Shown here one piece after another: positions 34,758-47,300 of a stretch of 64,000 nucleotides of DNA. Under the pieces are notes generated by a model that was not told where the DNA came from, did no database searches, and was given only the letters and a program-made list of their open reading frames with translations. Both the position numbers and the translations under genes were made by a program. Each line of letters begins with the position of its first letter. Position 1 is the stretch's first letter. Source of the stretch: Allantophomopsis cytisporea (Eukaryota > Ascomycota > Leotiomycetes > Phacidiales > Phacidiaceae); assembly GCA_024752435.1 (NCBI GenBank), contig CP103030.1, positions 434,001 to 498,000 of the forward strand, written 5' to 3'.

Positions 34758-35100
34758 ATGTCTTGAACGACATTGAACTTCCATTCCGACATGATACGCG
34801 CGAGTTTGGCAGGAAAGATGCAAGGAACGTACACTCTAATGTTTTGTATTACATAGATGCAATTCATATAGATATGGACTTAAACATGACTACTTTGTGC
34901 GTGAAATGTGATCAAGAAATGCAACTACTAAATTTCAGGCTGCAAACGGATGGCACAGGAAGTTAACATAATATACTCCATATATGTTTCTATGTAAAAT
35001 TCTAGAATCCATCGCTGTGTACAAAACCCGTTACATCGTTATGTTCATCCAAAATCTTGCTACTATACTGATCTTATCTGTCTTGTGCAAATTCTTGATT
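34758..35100. other. Short convergent intergenic region
   Basis: 343 bp holding the two 3' untranslated regions of ubiquitin-S27a and chitinase. AT-rich; no gene seen. Confidence 0.55.
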
Positions 35101-36687
35101 CTATCCCTCACCTGGAAATCCGGCTTTCAGGTTATCGTACTTTGAGTATGGATAACTCAACTCGTTCTCAGACTGTTGCATATTTGCACCACTAGGTCCA
35201 CCAAGAGTGTTGACCACATTCTGGATCAAACTACCGGCGGTATCATTTCTGTCAGCACTACTTTCCCACCACATGGCACCTCCTAAGCCCAACGTAATCA
35301 GCCATTCGGTCTTGATAATCGCCATGTTAACATTATCGTAGGTGATCAGCTCTTGCTTCGTTGCGTCATAACTGTAAGTGCCTCCAGCTTCGCTATCGTA
35401 TATCTCAGTGGCTCCTGCCAGTGGTAGTACTTTGTAGTCGTAAACTCCAGCTTCCCATGTTCCTTGGCCTACGCCAGTGAATGGCTGGCCCAGACCGGTT
35501 GTAGCATCAAATGCTCGTCCGTAGATTGGCATTCCCAACACAATCTTGTTGGCAGGAACTCCCTGCTGGATGTAATACTGCACAGCAGCATTACTGCTAA
35601 AGGGCGTCGCATTAGGGTTGCTAGCTGAAGGATATAGATTTGACTGGTGGCCTGAGTTGGTATCCCAACTACCAGCATAATCATAAGCCATCAAGTTCCA
35701 AAAGTCAAGGTACTGGTCCATGCCTGCAAGGTCCATGATCTGATAGTTAGAAGGCCCAGCGGGACTAGCCACTGTAAGCTCAAAGTGATATGGAGTAGCC
35801 AGAGTCGCCGCATAAGCATCAAGAGACTCTCGGCATGTCTTGAGAAGGGCTACATAGTTGGCAGCTTGAGTAGAATTCGTAGGATATTCCCAATCGATGT
35901 CAAATCCGTCAAATCCCATGTCTTTGACGAGCTGAACAGAGGAGTTGGCAAATGCAGTACGGCCTGCATCCGTGGCCACTGGTGAGCCGAAGTTTGACGA
36001 GTAGGTCCAGCCACCGATGGAAAGGAGGACTTTTAGGTTGCGGTTCTGTTTCTTGAGAAGGTTCAGCTGCTTAATGCAGCCGTAAACGTTGGTTCCGACA
36101 TCATTCCAGGAGTCATTTGCGTAGTGCTTGTCGGTATCTGCCCAGGAATCTGTAAGGAAACTGTTTACTTGTCAGTCTCTTGCGCCATACTTGATCGAGA
36201 AGCACGTAAGGTAAGGGAGGCTCAGAATACGCCCCAGCCCCCACGACGCATGACTGCGTGATAATAACAAAAATCCCAAAATAAATAGAATTCCACTTAC
36301 ACTTCTCCGGTTTCTGAGTTGACATTTGCGAAAGCATACAGAACGTGTGTCAGCTTGTCTGCGGGAAGGTCTTGAGGATTATAGTTTCGCCCGTAAATTG
36401 CCCTTTTCAATATTAGTTCCCAGCGAATAAATTCAAGGCAATATGAATATCTCCCACACGAGACAAGATACTTACCAGTTGACAAAATAGGCCACGGATC
36501 TAAAACCAGTTGCGGTCGCCATTATGTTTTCCGTTTCAATTCCTCTTTCTTGCAAATGCAAGGGTGTTAATCTTTTGATGTCGAAATAGTTTTGCGGTGT
36601 TGGTGAAAGCAAAAGAGCTGTAACAAACAAGAGAGGTAGGCATAAGAGTACTTTATACCTATGTGAGCTCATCTTGGTAAGGTTCAT
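35101..36687 (-). CDS. GH18 chitinase, 457 aa
   Basis: Three exons: 36687..36476, 36402..36301 and 36160..35101, with introns of 73 and 140 nt. For intron 2 the acceptor at 36161, not the one 12 nt further on, keeps frame and gives SETGEVFLTDSWADTDKHY, the usual family text. The N terminus has a hydrophobic segment (VLLCLPLLFVTALLLS). The TIM-barrel follows: VAYFVNWAIYGRNY, KVLLSIGGWTYS, then the catalytic signature DGFDIDWEYP with the proton-donor Glu near residue 196, then LMAYDYAGSWD, GMPIYGRAF and GGAMWWESSAD. GH18 chitinases cleave beta-1,4-GlcNAc linkages. The order matches fungal class V chitinases of the Trichoderma Chit42 type. No chitin-binding module follows. Start may be ATG 36687 or the in-frame ATG at 36672. 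Roles could be wall remodelling or attack on other fungi. Confidence 0.94.
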
Positions 36688-37375
36688 ATTGAACTTTGGA
36701 TGTGGCGTGGGCCTTAGTCGTGGACGATGTATTTATATCGTGCTGTGGCTTAGCTATGAATCGGTTCGTTGATGCACCAATGTTGCTGTCCAGGCGAGCG
36801 GGGACAACTGGGATCCACTGAACAAGGCGAATTTATTGAATCGAGCTCGGCGGTATGACTAGTAATAATGACTGGCGGTAAGACTGGCGATATGACTTCT
36901 TATATATCCTCTGTATACATAAAATGTTCCAATTTTGCATAATTGGAATGCTCCTTGCGGCTTCATAGTGTCCTTATCGGGACGCCCTCTATCGGCAGTC
37001 CATCGGTACGTTCATGTTGTCCCTTGTTAAATGGACGGCTGATTTACTACGTTGCATTCCAAACAAAGCTTGATTCACATGCTCAAGACATACCAAAATG
37101 GATGTTCGAGTCCATGCGTCTGCTGACGATTGTGCAGAAGAAGGGTCTATGGAACGTATCGATGCTTAAAATGGACAACAGATTTATCCAGAGTGTGTAT
37201 CTATGGGAGAATTCTGCAATTCTATTGAACGATATCATTTTGATGCCAGTCCATCTCTGCTACCTAATAGACCGACATGACCAGCTCACAAGAGACTCCA
37301 TACGCCTTTTCCCCCTGCCTTCGAAGGTATCAATGACTCCTAGCAATGCTTCTAGTTCCACTTAATATGCTTTTC
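36688..37375. other. Intergenic, no supported gene
   Basis: About 690 bp between the chitinase start and the tma16 stop. A TATTTATA-like box lies near 36730. One plus-strand open frame (36943-37365) has no domain and is not called. Confidence 0.5.
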
Positions 37376-38071
37376 TTAGTTATCTCCCTTCGGAGGGAAG
37401 CTTGATGATTGGACATGACCAGCTCTTGTGATGCGAACCCATTTTACTGTTGAAAGGTATGCCCAAGACCCCTCCCATCGGACCAGTTGTGCAACATTAA
37501 CAGCATCTGTGAGATCTGGCATGTCTGCAGCTTTATCAGAAAAAGATACGTGTGATCTGGTAGTCATGGTACTTACAGAATCCATTCTCCCATTCCTTCT
37601 CGTCGAGAGCAATTTTGATTCTCAACACATCTTCTCTGGTGCTGGCCGCTCTTCCGGCACGACGCTCCTTCTTCAACTGATCGAACTCCTCGTCGTATTG
37701 ATGCACGAATCTACGAATGAGTTAGTTCTGATAAGCCAGGATATTTGCGTCGGTACGCACGATTCAATAAGCGTTCGAACGGCGCCCATCTCGAGTGGTT
37801 GAGCAGTCTCTTTGACCGCATCTTGGAAAAATTTGGCTCTTGTCACTACCGCAATGATTAGCGATGACTCTTCGGCTCATTATTTGCCAATTATAGTCTC
37901 ACATAAGGGCTTGTCGTTCTTTTTCCTGCCACGAGCGACTCGTTCCAATTTCTCGTCCCTCATTCCTGCCCGTCTCAACCTCTGTGAATCTCTTGAGTTC
38001 TCATGGAGGGCGCTGATGTTCCCCTTCTTCTTCGTGATCTTTTTGCGCGTCTTTTCCAAACTCTTAGGCAT
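37376..38071 (-). CDS. tma16: TMA16 homologue, 178 aa
   Basis: Four exons: 38071..37903, 37845..37761, 37710..37577 and 37524..37376, with introns of 57, 50 and 52 nt. All phases agree and the product is 178 aa, the same as remembered for yeast Tma16. Landmarks: MPKSLEKTRKKITKKKGNIS, HENSRDSQRLRRAGMRDEKL, then FVHQYDEEFDQLKKERRAGR, and a C-terminal part MPDLTDAVNVAQLVRWEG with WVRITRAG. Tma16 associates with pre-60S particles and translating ribosomes. The basic N terminus fits nucleolar or ribosomal binding. Four short introns break every ORF, so a single-exon search would miss this gene. It is divergent from exo1. Confidence 0.88.
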
Positions 38072-38500
38072 TGTGGATGAGTTGATTAATCGTGATTTGT
38101 GATTGGGAAATATTAAGCTGCAACTTTTTGGAAGGGTCTTGAAGTTTATCGCGAAATCTTATCGCTATGCCACTAGGAGTGGAGAGGTTTAGCGGGGATC
38201 GGTTGCCGGGCCGCTGGACTTCGGGAAGCTCTGGAGACGCGGTGGAAGGCACGCATGTCTAGCAGCGCGTCAGGTATGATACTAAATGTACTATAGCAAC
38301 AACGCCTCATACTGACAACGGCTTCTGGGGTGACACTCTTGAGCTTATCTTTACTAACCATCATCAGCCCCTCCTCTCTTGCCGTGCTACCTCTTTCTGC
38401 TCTCCATGGCCCAGAAGAAATTTTAGAAAAAGAAGTCCTGGCTCGTATGTCACCGAGTGACTGATGCACAGAAGATTGCTCGTGCAACTTTCACCTCAAG
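38072..38500. promoter_or_regulatory. Divergent tma16/exo1 intergenic region
   Basis: 429 bp between the two start codons. A minus-strand open frame (38173-38487) lies inside but has no recognisable features and is probably chance. Confidence 0.5.
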
Positions 38501-40922
38501 ATGGGAATCAATGGTAACAAATCTCTCCTTGCCGAATAGCAATCGATGTACTAACAATCTCAGGTCTCTTACCCCTACTTAAATCTATACAGAAGCCATG
38601 TAGCCTCAAGAAGTTTGCCGGCCAAACAATTGGGGTCGACGCCTATGGCTGGCTACATCGAGGTACAATCGCTTGTGCGGTAGAACTTGCTACTGGGAAG
38701 CCCACCAGAAAGTATGATTGCCCTTAGATATTTCTTCATAGACACTTCTTATACTGATATATGCCAGATTTGTAGACTTTGCAATGCATAGGGTTCGAAT
38801 GCTCCAACATTTTGGTGTCATCCCTTATCTGGTCTTCGATGGCGACTACCTTCCTAGCAAAGCAGCCACAGAAGTCGATCGGGAAAAGCGAAGAGAGGAA
38901 AGCAAGAAGCTTGCTCTCGAACTCGAAAGGGCGGGAAAACAGTCACAAGCATACCTCGAGTACCAAAAGGCAGTTGATGTTACACCAGAGATGGCTCGCC
39001 AACTTATCGAGGAACTCAAGATGCATGGCGTCCAATACGTTGTTGCTCCATATGAAGCCGATGCCCAGATGGTTTATCTGGAAACGAAAGGCATCATATC
39101 TGCCATTCTGTCTGAAGACTCGGATCTCTTGGTATTTGGAGCAAAATGCCTCCTAACAAAACTGGACCAATATGGGAACTGCATTGAGATCAACAAGTCC
39201 AACTTCTGTGCAGTCCGTGAAATCAATCTCACTGGTTGGTCCGATGCGGAGTTCCGCCGAATGGCCATTCTCAGTGGATGTGATTACTTGCCTAGTATCA
39301 ATAACATGGGACTGAAAACCGCATACAGATATGTCAGAAAGCACAAGGAGATCGAGAAGATTATAAAGATGTTGCAATTTGACGGCAAGTACAGGGTACC
39401 CAAAGATTATCTGGGAGATTTCTACAGAGCAGAGCTCACTTTTTTGCATCAACGTGTTTACTGCCCAGTCAAACAAGAACTTGTCTTCCACACCGAACCA
39501 GCACAACCTATTGACGATGAGAAGATGCCCTTCATTGGAGCATCTGTCGAGGCTGGATTAGCCCAAGGTGTCGCTTCAGGTGATCTGAACCCTATGACGA
39601 AGAAACCAATCATTCTCGATCAACGTGCCAAAAATGCCTCATTAGGAAAGCCTTTTATCACATCTAGATGCCAGATACAACAGGGAATGACCTCAAATAT
39701 GAAGAGCAAGCCAATTGAATCCTTCTTCAAGGCGAAACGTGTTCCACTCGCTGAAATGGACATAAACTGTTTCACACCATCCCCAAGTCAGCAAGCTGTT
39801 CTAGAACGGAACGCTGGACCTTGGGTGTCAGATCCTCCTCCTCGACCATACTTGACTCGTACTCATACTGAGCCAGCACATGTTTCAGCGCAGCCACCCC
39901 AGCGACCAACTCGCAGTCCAGGTAGAGCCTTGTCTTTTGGCACAATGTCAGCTCCATCATCCAGACCACAAAAGCGAGCTCGACTTTGTGCCGACGACCG
40001 TATTGATGACTTGCCGTCAACGACGCCCAAGCCTGAGCTCGGTCGAAGCCGGTTTTTTGGATCAAACCCCTCAGATCCAAGTCCATCAGTTCGATCCAAG
40101 TCTAGAAAAGAAAAACAAGATGAAATTGGCATCTTCTCAGACGATTCCATTGAAGAAGCCCTCTTGAGCCTTCCTGATTTTGACGGCTTCGCAACAAAGA
40201 CCAAGAAGGGCAAAAAGAGCAAGACAATCATCATATTCGAAGATGGAGCTCAACCACTTAGTGAGACTCCAGCGTTCGACGAACAGGCACTAGATGATAT
40301 TCAGTCAGCAAATTCTCAGTCCTCGGTTCCCAACCTTACACAAGGCACATCCTTCGGAAGTTCTACGGATGCACCACCCACCCCGATTTCTACTCCACGC
40401 GCCCTGAATCTAAAAGATAAATTCGCCTTCACGCCTGCTTCCACTCCATCTACATCGGACACCTCAATATCACAACTTAGTCACCAATCAAGAATCCCTC
40501 TCCCGACCTCTTTCTCCTCCCGCCCACTTCCCTCTCTTAAGAAACCCACTCCAACTTCCACGCCCCTTCAACGCCTTGGGGCCCGTGCCAATCATGGCAA
40601 AATGCCAGCCACTCCACCCATAACCCCCTCGCCCATCTCTATTTCCCGTGCTATTGATAGAGTACCATTTCCCGAAGTAGCTAGCAAGCGATTGCTGGCT
40701 GCCCAGGAGACGCCTTTGCCGGCTGTTGATGACGAGGGGACGAAGGCGCTTATAAAACTGAGTAACACTGAGCAACGTGCAAAACCAGCTCTGGCTTTGC
40801 AGGTCGTGGGGGATGCTGGGAGTGAGGATTTGATCGTTCGTGACAGTGAGGAGGAGGATGAGCTTTCGCCTGTTGAGGGATGTGTAAAAATTGATTTGGG
40901 CAGATTTGCTTTTATGGGATAA
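38501..40922 (+). CDS. exo1: Exonuclease 1 (EXO1), XPG/FEN1 family, 771 aa
   Basis: Three exons: 38501..38513, 38564..38711 and 38768..40922, with introns of 50 and 56 nt. The first exon is only 13 nt (MGIN and one base). The spliced N terminus MGINGLLPLLKSIQKPCSLK and VDAYGWLHRG is the XPG-N region. Next come VFDGDYLPSKAAT, the XPG-I motif YEADAQMVYLE, SEDSDLLVFG, and the H2TH region GCDYLPSINNMGLKTAY; all metal-binding acids are present. Residues beyond about 350 are disordered and Ser/Pro-rich, ending in an acidic patch (DSEEEDE). EXO1 is a 5'-3' exonuclease and flap nuclease in mismatch repair, resection and telomere processing. A non-canonical PCNA-binding-like SKPIESFF lies near residue 370. 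Length is similar to other Pezizomycotina EXO1 proteins. Confidence 0.95.
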
Positions 40923-41348
40923 GGTGTTCAGTCTTGCGGTATAGATACTGTATTAAGGGGAGTTGTGAACTTGACAGTTAGAAGGTTGATTGCAGTAGTT
41001 GAGGGGGCATTGTTTGGTGTTGGTGGTGTATTATTATGGTGTCGATTATGGTTTTAGTGTTTCTAATGATAATGAGAAAATGGTATGAAATTCTTTAATT
41101 GAGTCTTTTGATGCTCTTTGACTTCAAGATTTAACACGTGAATATTTTTGAAGACATGTGAAAAAGGGGAAGAGGGAAAGTTTTTTTTTCCAAACATATG
41201 TAATTTTTCATCGCTATCTTGGTTTTTAGATTCTCAGAAGGGCTTTTATTTAGAAATAAAATAATTCCAAATAGAAACTTGAGGTTTCAAGCTCAAACGG
41301 AATTCTTCAAAAACCAACTGAATTGTTTTATTGTAATTATTTTCATTT

Positions 41349-41392
41349 TGTGGGAGAAAGGAGAAAATACAAATAGTTCTTTTTCTCCCACA
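41349..41392. repeat. 11-bp perfect inverted repeat
   Basis: TGTGGGAGAAA at 41349-41359 pairs with its exact reverse complement at 41382-41392 across a 22-nt loop. A direct repeat ACAAATAGTT (41369-41378 and 41390-41399) overlaps it. It lies about 430 bp past the exo1 stop. Confidence 0.75.
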
Positions 41393-44300
41393 AATAGTTG
41401 AAACTAGGCTAAAAACCTTGCTTCTGTTGCTCCATCACTTGGAACGTTTTAGTTTTGAAAAAAGATATCATTTCAATCGATGTGATCATCGCTGTAATCT
41501 GAAAGTCTTGCTATGAGTCGACTTTTTCACTCAAGTCCCTGAAGAACCACTCCTCTACAGCAACCTTTACGCAGCAGACAACTCTAACTAAACTTTTCGT
41601 TCAAAACACGTGGAGCACAAAGACAACGTGGAATGCTCCTGCGTAGCATGTGGTGTTCTGCACACATTGAACGTATGTCTCTCCCGCTGCTTCGCTGTTC
41701 GCAGCAATAGCACACTTGACGGTCCTCTGCAGCAAAACAAACACTAGCACCACCGTTCTCCCTTCGTTTTGGGAGGCAAAAGCTCATCATCGCCACTCAG
41801 GCTCGCCGTTAACAACAGCCCAACGCTCGAATGTTACTCACAGGCCAGGCGTCCAAATATTGGCCGAGCAAACCATCCACCCGATATTTCTCATCATCCA
41901 CCACCCACGCTTCTCTATCCACCATCCCCTTAAGCTCCCCGTTAAATCCACTCTTCACGTACGGGAATATACCATACCCCTATTTCCGGATCTCAGCTCT
42001 CTTCCTGCCTCCCAGCTGAAGAAATAACCTTAACCGACGATCGAGTGGGGGTCATTGGGCAGCAACACATGCCATGGAGAATGGAATGCTGATCAGCAAA
42101 TCCTTTACAAATACGAATTTCGATGCGTATTGCAAAATTCTAGCTGGAGAAAAATTTCCGTACAAAAGATACGATTGGGGGACTCTAAAGCGATGATGCG
42201 GCACAGGGAGGCACACTTGAGGCTCGGCATGTATACGGGGAGAGCGTATCGGAGAAATGCGCAATTTGGGCATAGGTACCAGTTCCTGGGGATTGTGGAT
42301 GGCGCCTACTGCGGTGCGGGCCTTTTCCGGAGGAGAGGATTTAGGTGAAGGTTTGGACAGAATGTGGGGAGACTTGTAGGGGACTTGAGATTCTTGCTTG
42401 GGTTGCTAGCTAGCTTTTTTGGGGAGGGTGTGAAGGTGATTCTTACATACTTGATCTAATAGTGTCGTCGACGCATGTTTGTCATTAACGCCGTATATCG
42501 CAACTCCGTCGATCTGAATGTAAATTGACAGAGCTGTGAATCTTGGTAATACGCGGCGGCGGCGGGGAGTATCGGAGAAATATGCCGGTTAACGATATAT
42601 AGTAGTATTTGGGGGGACAGTGGAGGGTTTGAATAATGGGGACTTTTTCTGTATGGAAAGAAGTGAATGCAGGAAGGGTTATGGATGGGAGTGTGGGGAT
42701 AGTTAGGAAAAATTTGGTTGTGGGGAGATATGAAGAGTGCTCGGGTCTTGATAGTTTGGCATCGTACGTGCTACGGATGGCTGTCTGCTCATCTTCTAGA
42801 AACCTTGTAGACTTCTCCCCTGTAGAAGTCGTCGATCCGGCTGTCGATCAGCAGGGTCATGGTGATACGGGTCAGCTGGGCGAATCGATCTCGGGGAAGG
42901 TATCCCTAATAGAGATCGATAATGCGGATTGGCGGAGCTCCCGACATCAACATTGAGTAATCTATTATTTTCCATTCGTAAGCACACGCAGCCGATATTG
43001 AGGGTTTAGGTAGTATCGTTGCACGGGGGAATTAACGTGTTAAGGTTGGTCCCTTTTGTGTATCCTATTTGAAACGCCACAGAATTGACATGTCACTTCC
43101 CAAAATATCGGTCGGGAGGAAGATCCTGTGCATCTCTCATCAACTGCTGTCTCAAGCACTTCGTCGGCGGTTCTCAGTGGCCACATGGAATTATGGTGTA
43201 AGCGGATATCCTCAACTGGTTGATTTTAGAGATACGGGCTGACCCCATATCCATGAACGATGCATCATCTGTATCTCGTTGGTATCCCTGATCAGGAAAG
43301 TAAGGAGACAGTAAGCAGCTGGGGATTTAGAACGCGATTTAGATGTATGGACAATATCCGATCCGCGATAAAATGGAGTATGCAGATGTATGTCAGCCGA
43401 GAGCACTTCTTCGCCTCATTGCACGTAGTCCTCAGAGGACCTTCGGCAGAGCTACGGCGCGACTAATACATCAATTACCCATTTCGTAACTCATTGGGCA
43501 CTATTGAATATGAATTTGGGCAGGGTTTTGTGAGCTGGAGATGCGAAACCTTCTGGGGAGAACGACTTGCCTCCGGACATCAATTACTCGCTATCTTTAC
43601 TTGTCCTTCCAGATGATTCTTGTTATGACAAGACTTAAGGGGATCGGCAGAATTCTCTTCTCATATAAATTGGTTTGGATCAATAAAAATCCCATAGTCA
43701 GGGGATTCTCCGCTTTCCAATAGCCGTTTCCCCCGTAGTCATTAGTACATTGGTAAATGAACTTGATAGCAGTTTCGTCGTCGTGCACTGACACTCCTTC
43801 TCTTCTACCTGGTTGTCTTTCCTCAGGTCATCACCTATATATGGTAGTGATTGACGGTCAGTGGGTTCTTCAGCAATTCTCGTTATTAAGCATGTTTATG
43901 CCCGTTCCACTTGGCGTAACAACACCGCGTCGGTAGATGAGCTTGAATCCCATTGACTATGCGCCATGCCATACAGAATCAATACGTCAACATAAGCATT
44001 CATGGGACGGACCGGAGATCCCGCCGTTGCAACTGAATACACGGCTCGTCAGATAAGCATGGTCCAGCATAGCCACGCCGATGTCAAGTCATCTGACTAA
44101 CGATTGCTCAATTCCATACCTTCATACCCGCTCACTTGCATAGCCGTATTCCCAGCCCCTGAGCCACGCAGATATGCAGTTTGACACGACACCGAAAGGA
44201 ACTACAGACATGGCACAGTACCGCATCGATATTGTGATGCTGGTCACGCCAATCGGTGCAAGCTCAATCCCAATTGCATCTTGTTCATGACCCCGTTACA

Positions 44301-47300
44301 CGGACTTGGAGTATCTCTATGCACACATCAGCAGATATTTACATCAGCGGTTGCGTATGCAAGGCCATGTAAGACAGATTTCCCGATGCCTGGGGCACGT
44401 GGGATGGGTGAAAACACTGCGACCAGGTTGCTGGGACGGATGTTTGTGTGGGACTTGAGGTTGCATTGTGGAGGGTGGGGTTGGTGGATGCGAGGGCTGT
44501 AGGCATACATAGATCAAATAGAGTTCGTTTCAATTGCCCAGTCGCATCTCATATGCGTGTCGATAAAATGTTATGCCGAAATTGCGGGGTTGGGTGGAGC
44601 GGTGTGCGAGATGAAGAGGAGAAAAGGAGAGGCTGTTGGCAGGTCAGAGTGGGGAATTTGCAAGTCCGGATGTGGGGAGTGAAACAGTTGAAGAGAATTG
44701 GAGAAGCTCACAAGTGAAGATATTTTCAAGACCATGAAGCAGGGAGAGTATGTAACCGCCAGAAGTGAGGAGGAACAACGTCAGAATGTGGTTGAAGGTG
44801 ACGGATATTGAGGGTTTCGATAATGAATATCAAAGCAGTCTGTATGCCCCACAGCAAATGCAGGTCCACCGGAGAGTATGCCATGAATGCCATGATACTA
44901 GAAGCGCTGCCCAGATCGATATGCCATTAGATTCCGGTCTTCATAAACCAGGCAATGACGAAGATTGGGACATATCCATGGGAAGGTGTGAGTAGGAAAG
45001 TTGCGTCTGCGGCTCCATCACTCTAATTGTGACAGGTAACAGATATCTTGTGCCATGGACCAGGTAGACGCAGTGTATCAGGAGTTATGATGAGATCTCC
45101 GTCGCCATGAACCGGGTTGGAGAAGATAAGACTCGTGGGTCTGCAAGGGCATGCGTGAGTAGAAGAACTCGTCCCTGCGAGCTCACTCCATGGAATTAGG
45201 TTCGGTCCATATTAGATGGATGAAAGATAAATAACGGATGAAATGATAACCCGATATGGAAAATAGGACTGAGGAAAACGAGGTTGGTTGAAAGGAACAA
45301 ACCATGATAACAATATAATCCAATACCGGACAATCAAACAGACTTTTATATCGGACATAACTCGGCACTTGAGCTCTCCCCGGATGCACCACCACCCTGC
45401 CTGCAGACAACGGTGCAAGAGCCATAAGGTCGTACTTGTACGTATTCCTACGTGCGTTGAGAGGGAGTCACTGCTGCATTAACTTACATGCTTACCAGCG
45501 AAGTGGACATAACATATACAACTGTGGTTGAAGATTTGTCCCAATATGTCTTTGCCGCCACGAACAGCTGAGTATCTGATCTGACAAGTTTCATGTACGA
45601 CCACGGTCACCTGTTACCAGGGCGGCGGAACGTATCTAAGAAGGTTTTCAAGATGCATGGGAAACGATAATGGAGCGGAGAATTGCGCCGGCGTTGATGG
45701 GAATCTCTGTTTCCAGGCCAGCATTTGCAGGGTAAGCTTTTTCCTGAGAGACGTGGGATTTCGGCATTCTGGGGTTGCGATGGTAAGAAATGGACCTAGA
45801 AGCCGTGGGATGCGTGAGATGGATGAGATAGAAATGCTAGCTAGCACTTCAGCCTCGACTGATAGGTCCTGAGAGGGCAAATGCGTGAGGTCATTGGGCC
45901 GCAATGGAGATTGTGTGGGCAAAAAGAACGGTAAAGCGTATGCGCCTTCGAGACATAGCTGAAGGGTATGTATGTCCGTCCATACACTCAATGATAATCA
46001 TGAAGTTGAGAATGAGAAGGACGCGCACGACGCGCATGCGGAGATTGAGTTTGAGAGTACCTACACTTTGGAGAGGAGATACAATGACTCCGCCTTACCG
46101 TGATGGACAATGACCAATGGATGTCGTCCCTGTATGATAAACCCGATAGCAGACTACCATAATGACCGTCGTGGATGTATTGATCTTTACCTACATTGCT
46201 CATGTAGTAGAGAGATGAGCACTTCGTACGTCTTCAACCTTCTCATCATCGCTCTCGATGCGCAAACCCATGGACAAAACAATTCACGCGCCGCCAATCA
46301 CCACGACACTACACGACACCGCACACCACCACGCCCCGCCAATGCCACAACTCGAGATGCCCAAGCCCTGGGGAAGTCATTGCAGAGAAGCGCACAATCG
46401 AGACGGAGAATCTCCAAGCCGATAACATACGTGAGTTCGCAAGCTCAAGGGTCTCGCATCTAGAGCGGCCTATATCGCGCGCGCATCGAATGAAGCAAAA
46501 GCCTCCGCGGCAATGAGAAGACACGAAGGCTAGGAACTCAGGTGATAGGCATTCGGTAGTCGGCACAGCCTTTCAAGCCTTCCGACCTCTAAAAATGCTC
46601 TGCTTACTTTTCTTGTTGGTGATGAGTATTCTACGAATTACATGCGCGAGGTCAGGTAAGGTACATTTCGTGTTCTGGGCTATTCGCTGCAGAGGAAATG
46701 TCTTCAATAGGGTCATTTGGGAAAGCCAAGCAACAGCCCATGTCTGCCCAGGAGCTGGGCATTGTGTGTGCAAACCCCGTGACTCGTCTTGTGTACAAGA
46801 TAAGTAGGTAGGATATTATTGTTGTTAGTAAGTGGGGAGTTGTGTTTTGTGTAGTTCGCCAAGCACATTGTCTGTGATGGTTCCATGCATCTGGTGCGCG
46901 TTCGGTGTCCTCAGCCAAGGCTCCGCCCAGGTTGTGTATGCCTGGGATATACTTGCTTGGTGTAGGAAACATGGAGATGCTAGACGTAAGGCTTAGTATG
47001 CAATGAAAGTCATGAGTTAGGGAGGGACTTAGGGATGGACTTAGGTGATGATTTGAATTGGCGATGGGATGATGTTTGGGCGTGGAGAGACAAGTAGGTA
47101 GCTACATGTACATACAAAACAAACATACAGTATTTGCAGAATACGGAGTGCAGTGAGAAATTAGAACATGTACATTGCAGTATGAATGGAAAAGCGCAGA
47201 CAAGGGGGATGGTTGAGACCCCTTCTACTAAGCCATGATACCCGGTATCTATTTCATACCGCCGTACTACGTACAATCCACACAAAGTGATCCGCCATCC

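Noticed and set aside
38173..38487. 104-codon minus-strand ORF in the tma16/exo1 promoter
   Set aside because: No recognisable features and it fills the shared promoter.
38788..38800. tRNA B-box-like GGTTCGAATGC
   Set aside because: Lies inside exo1 coding sequence in frame with the XPG-N domain.
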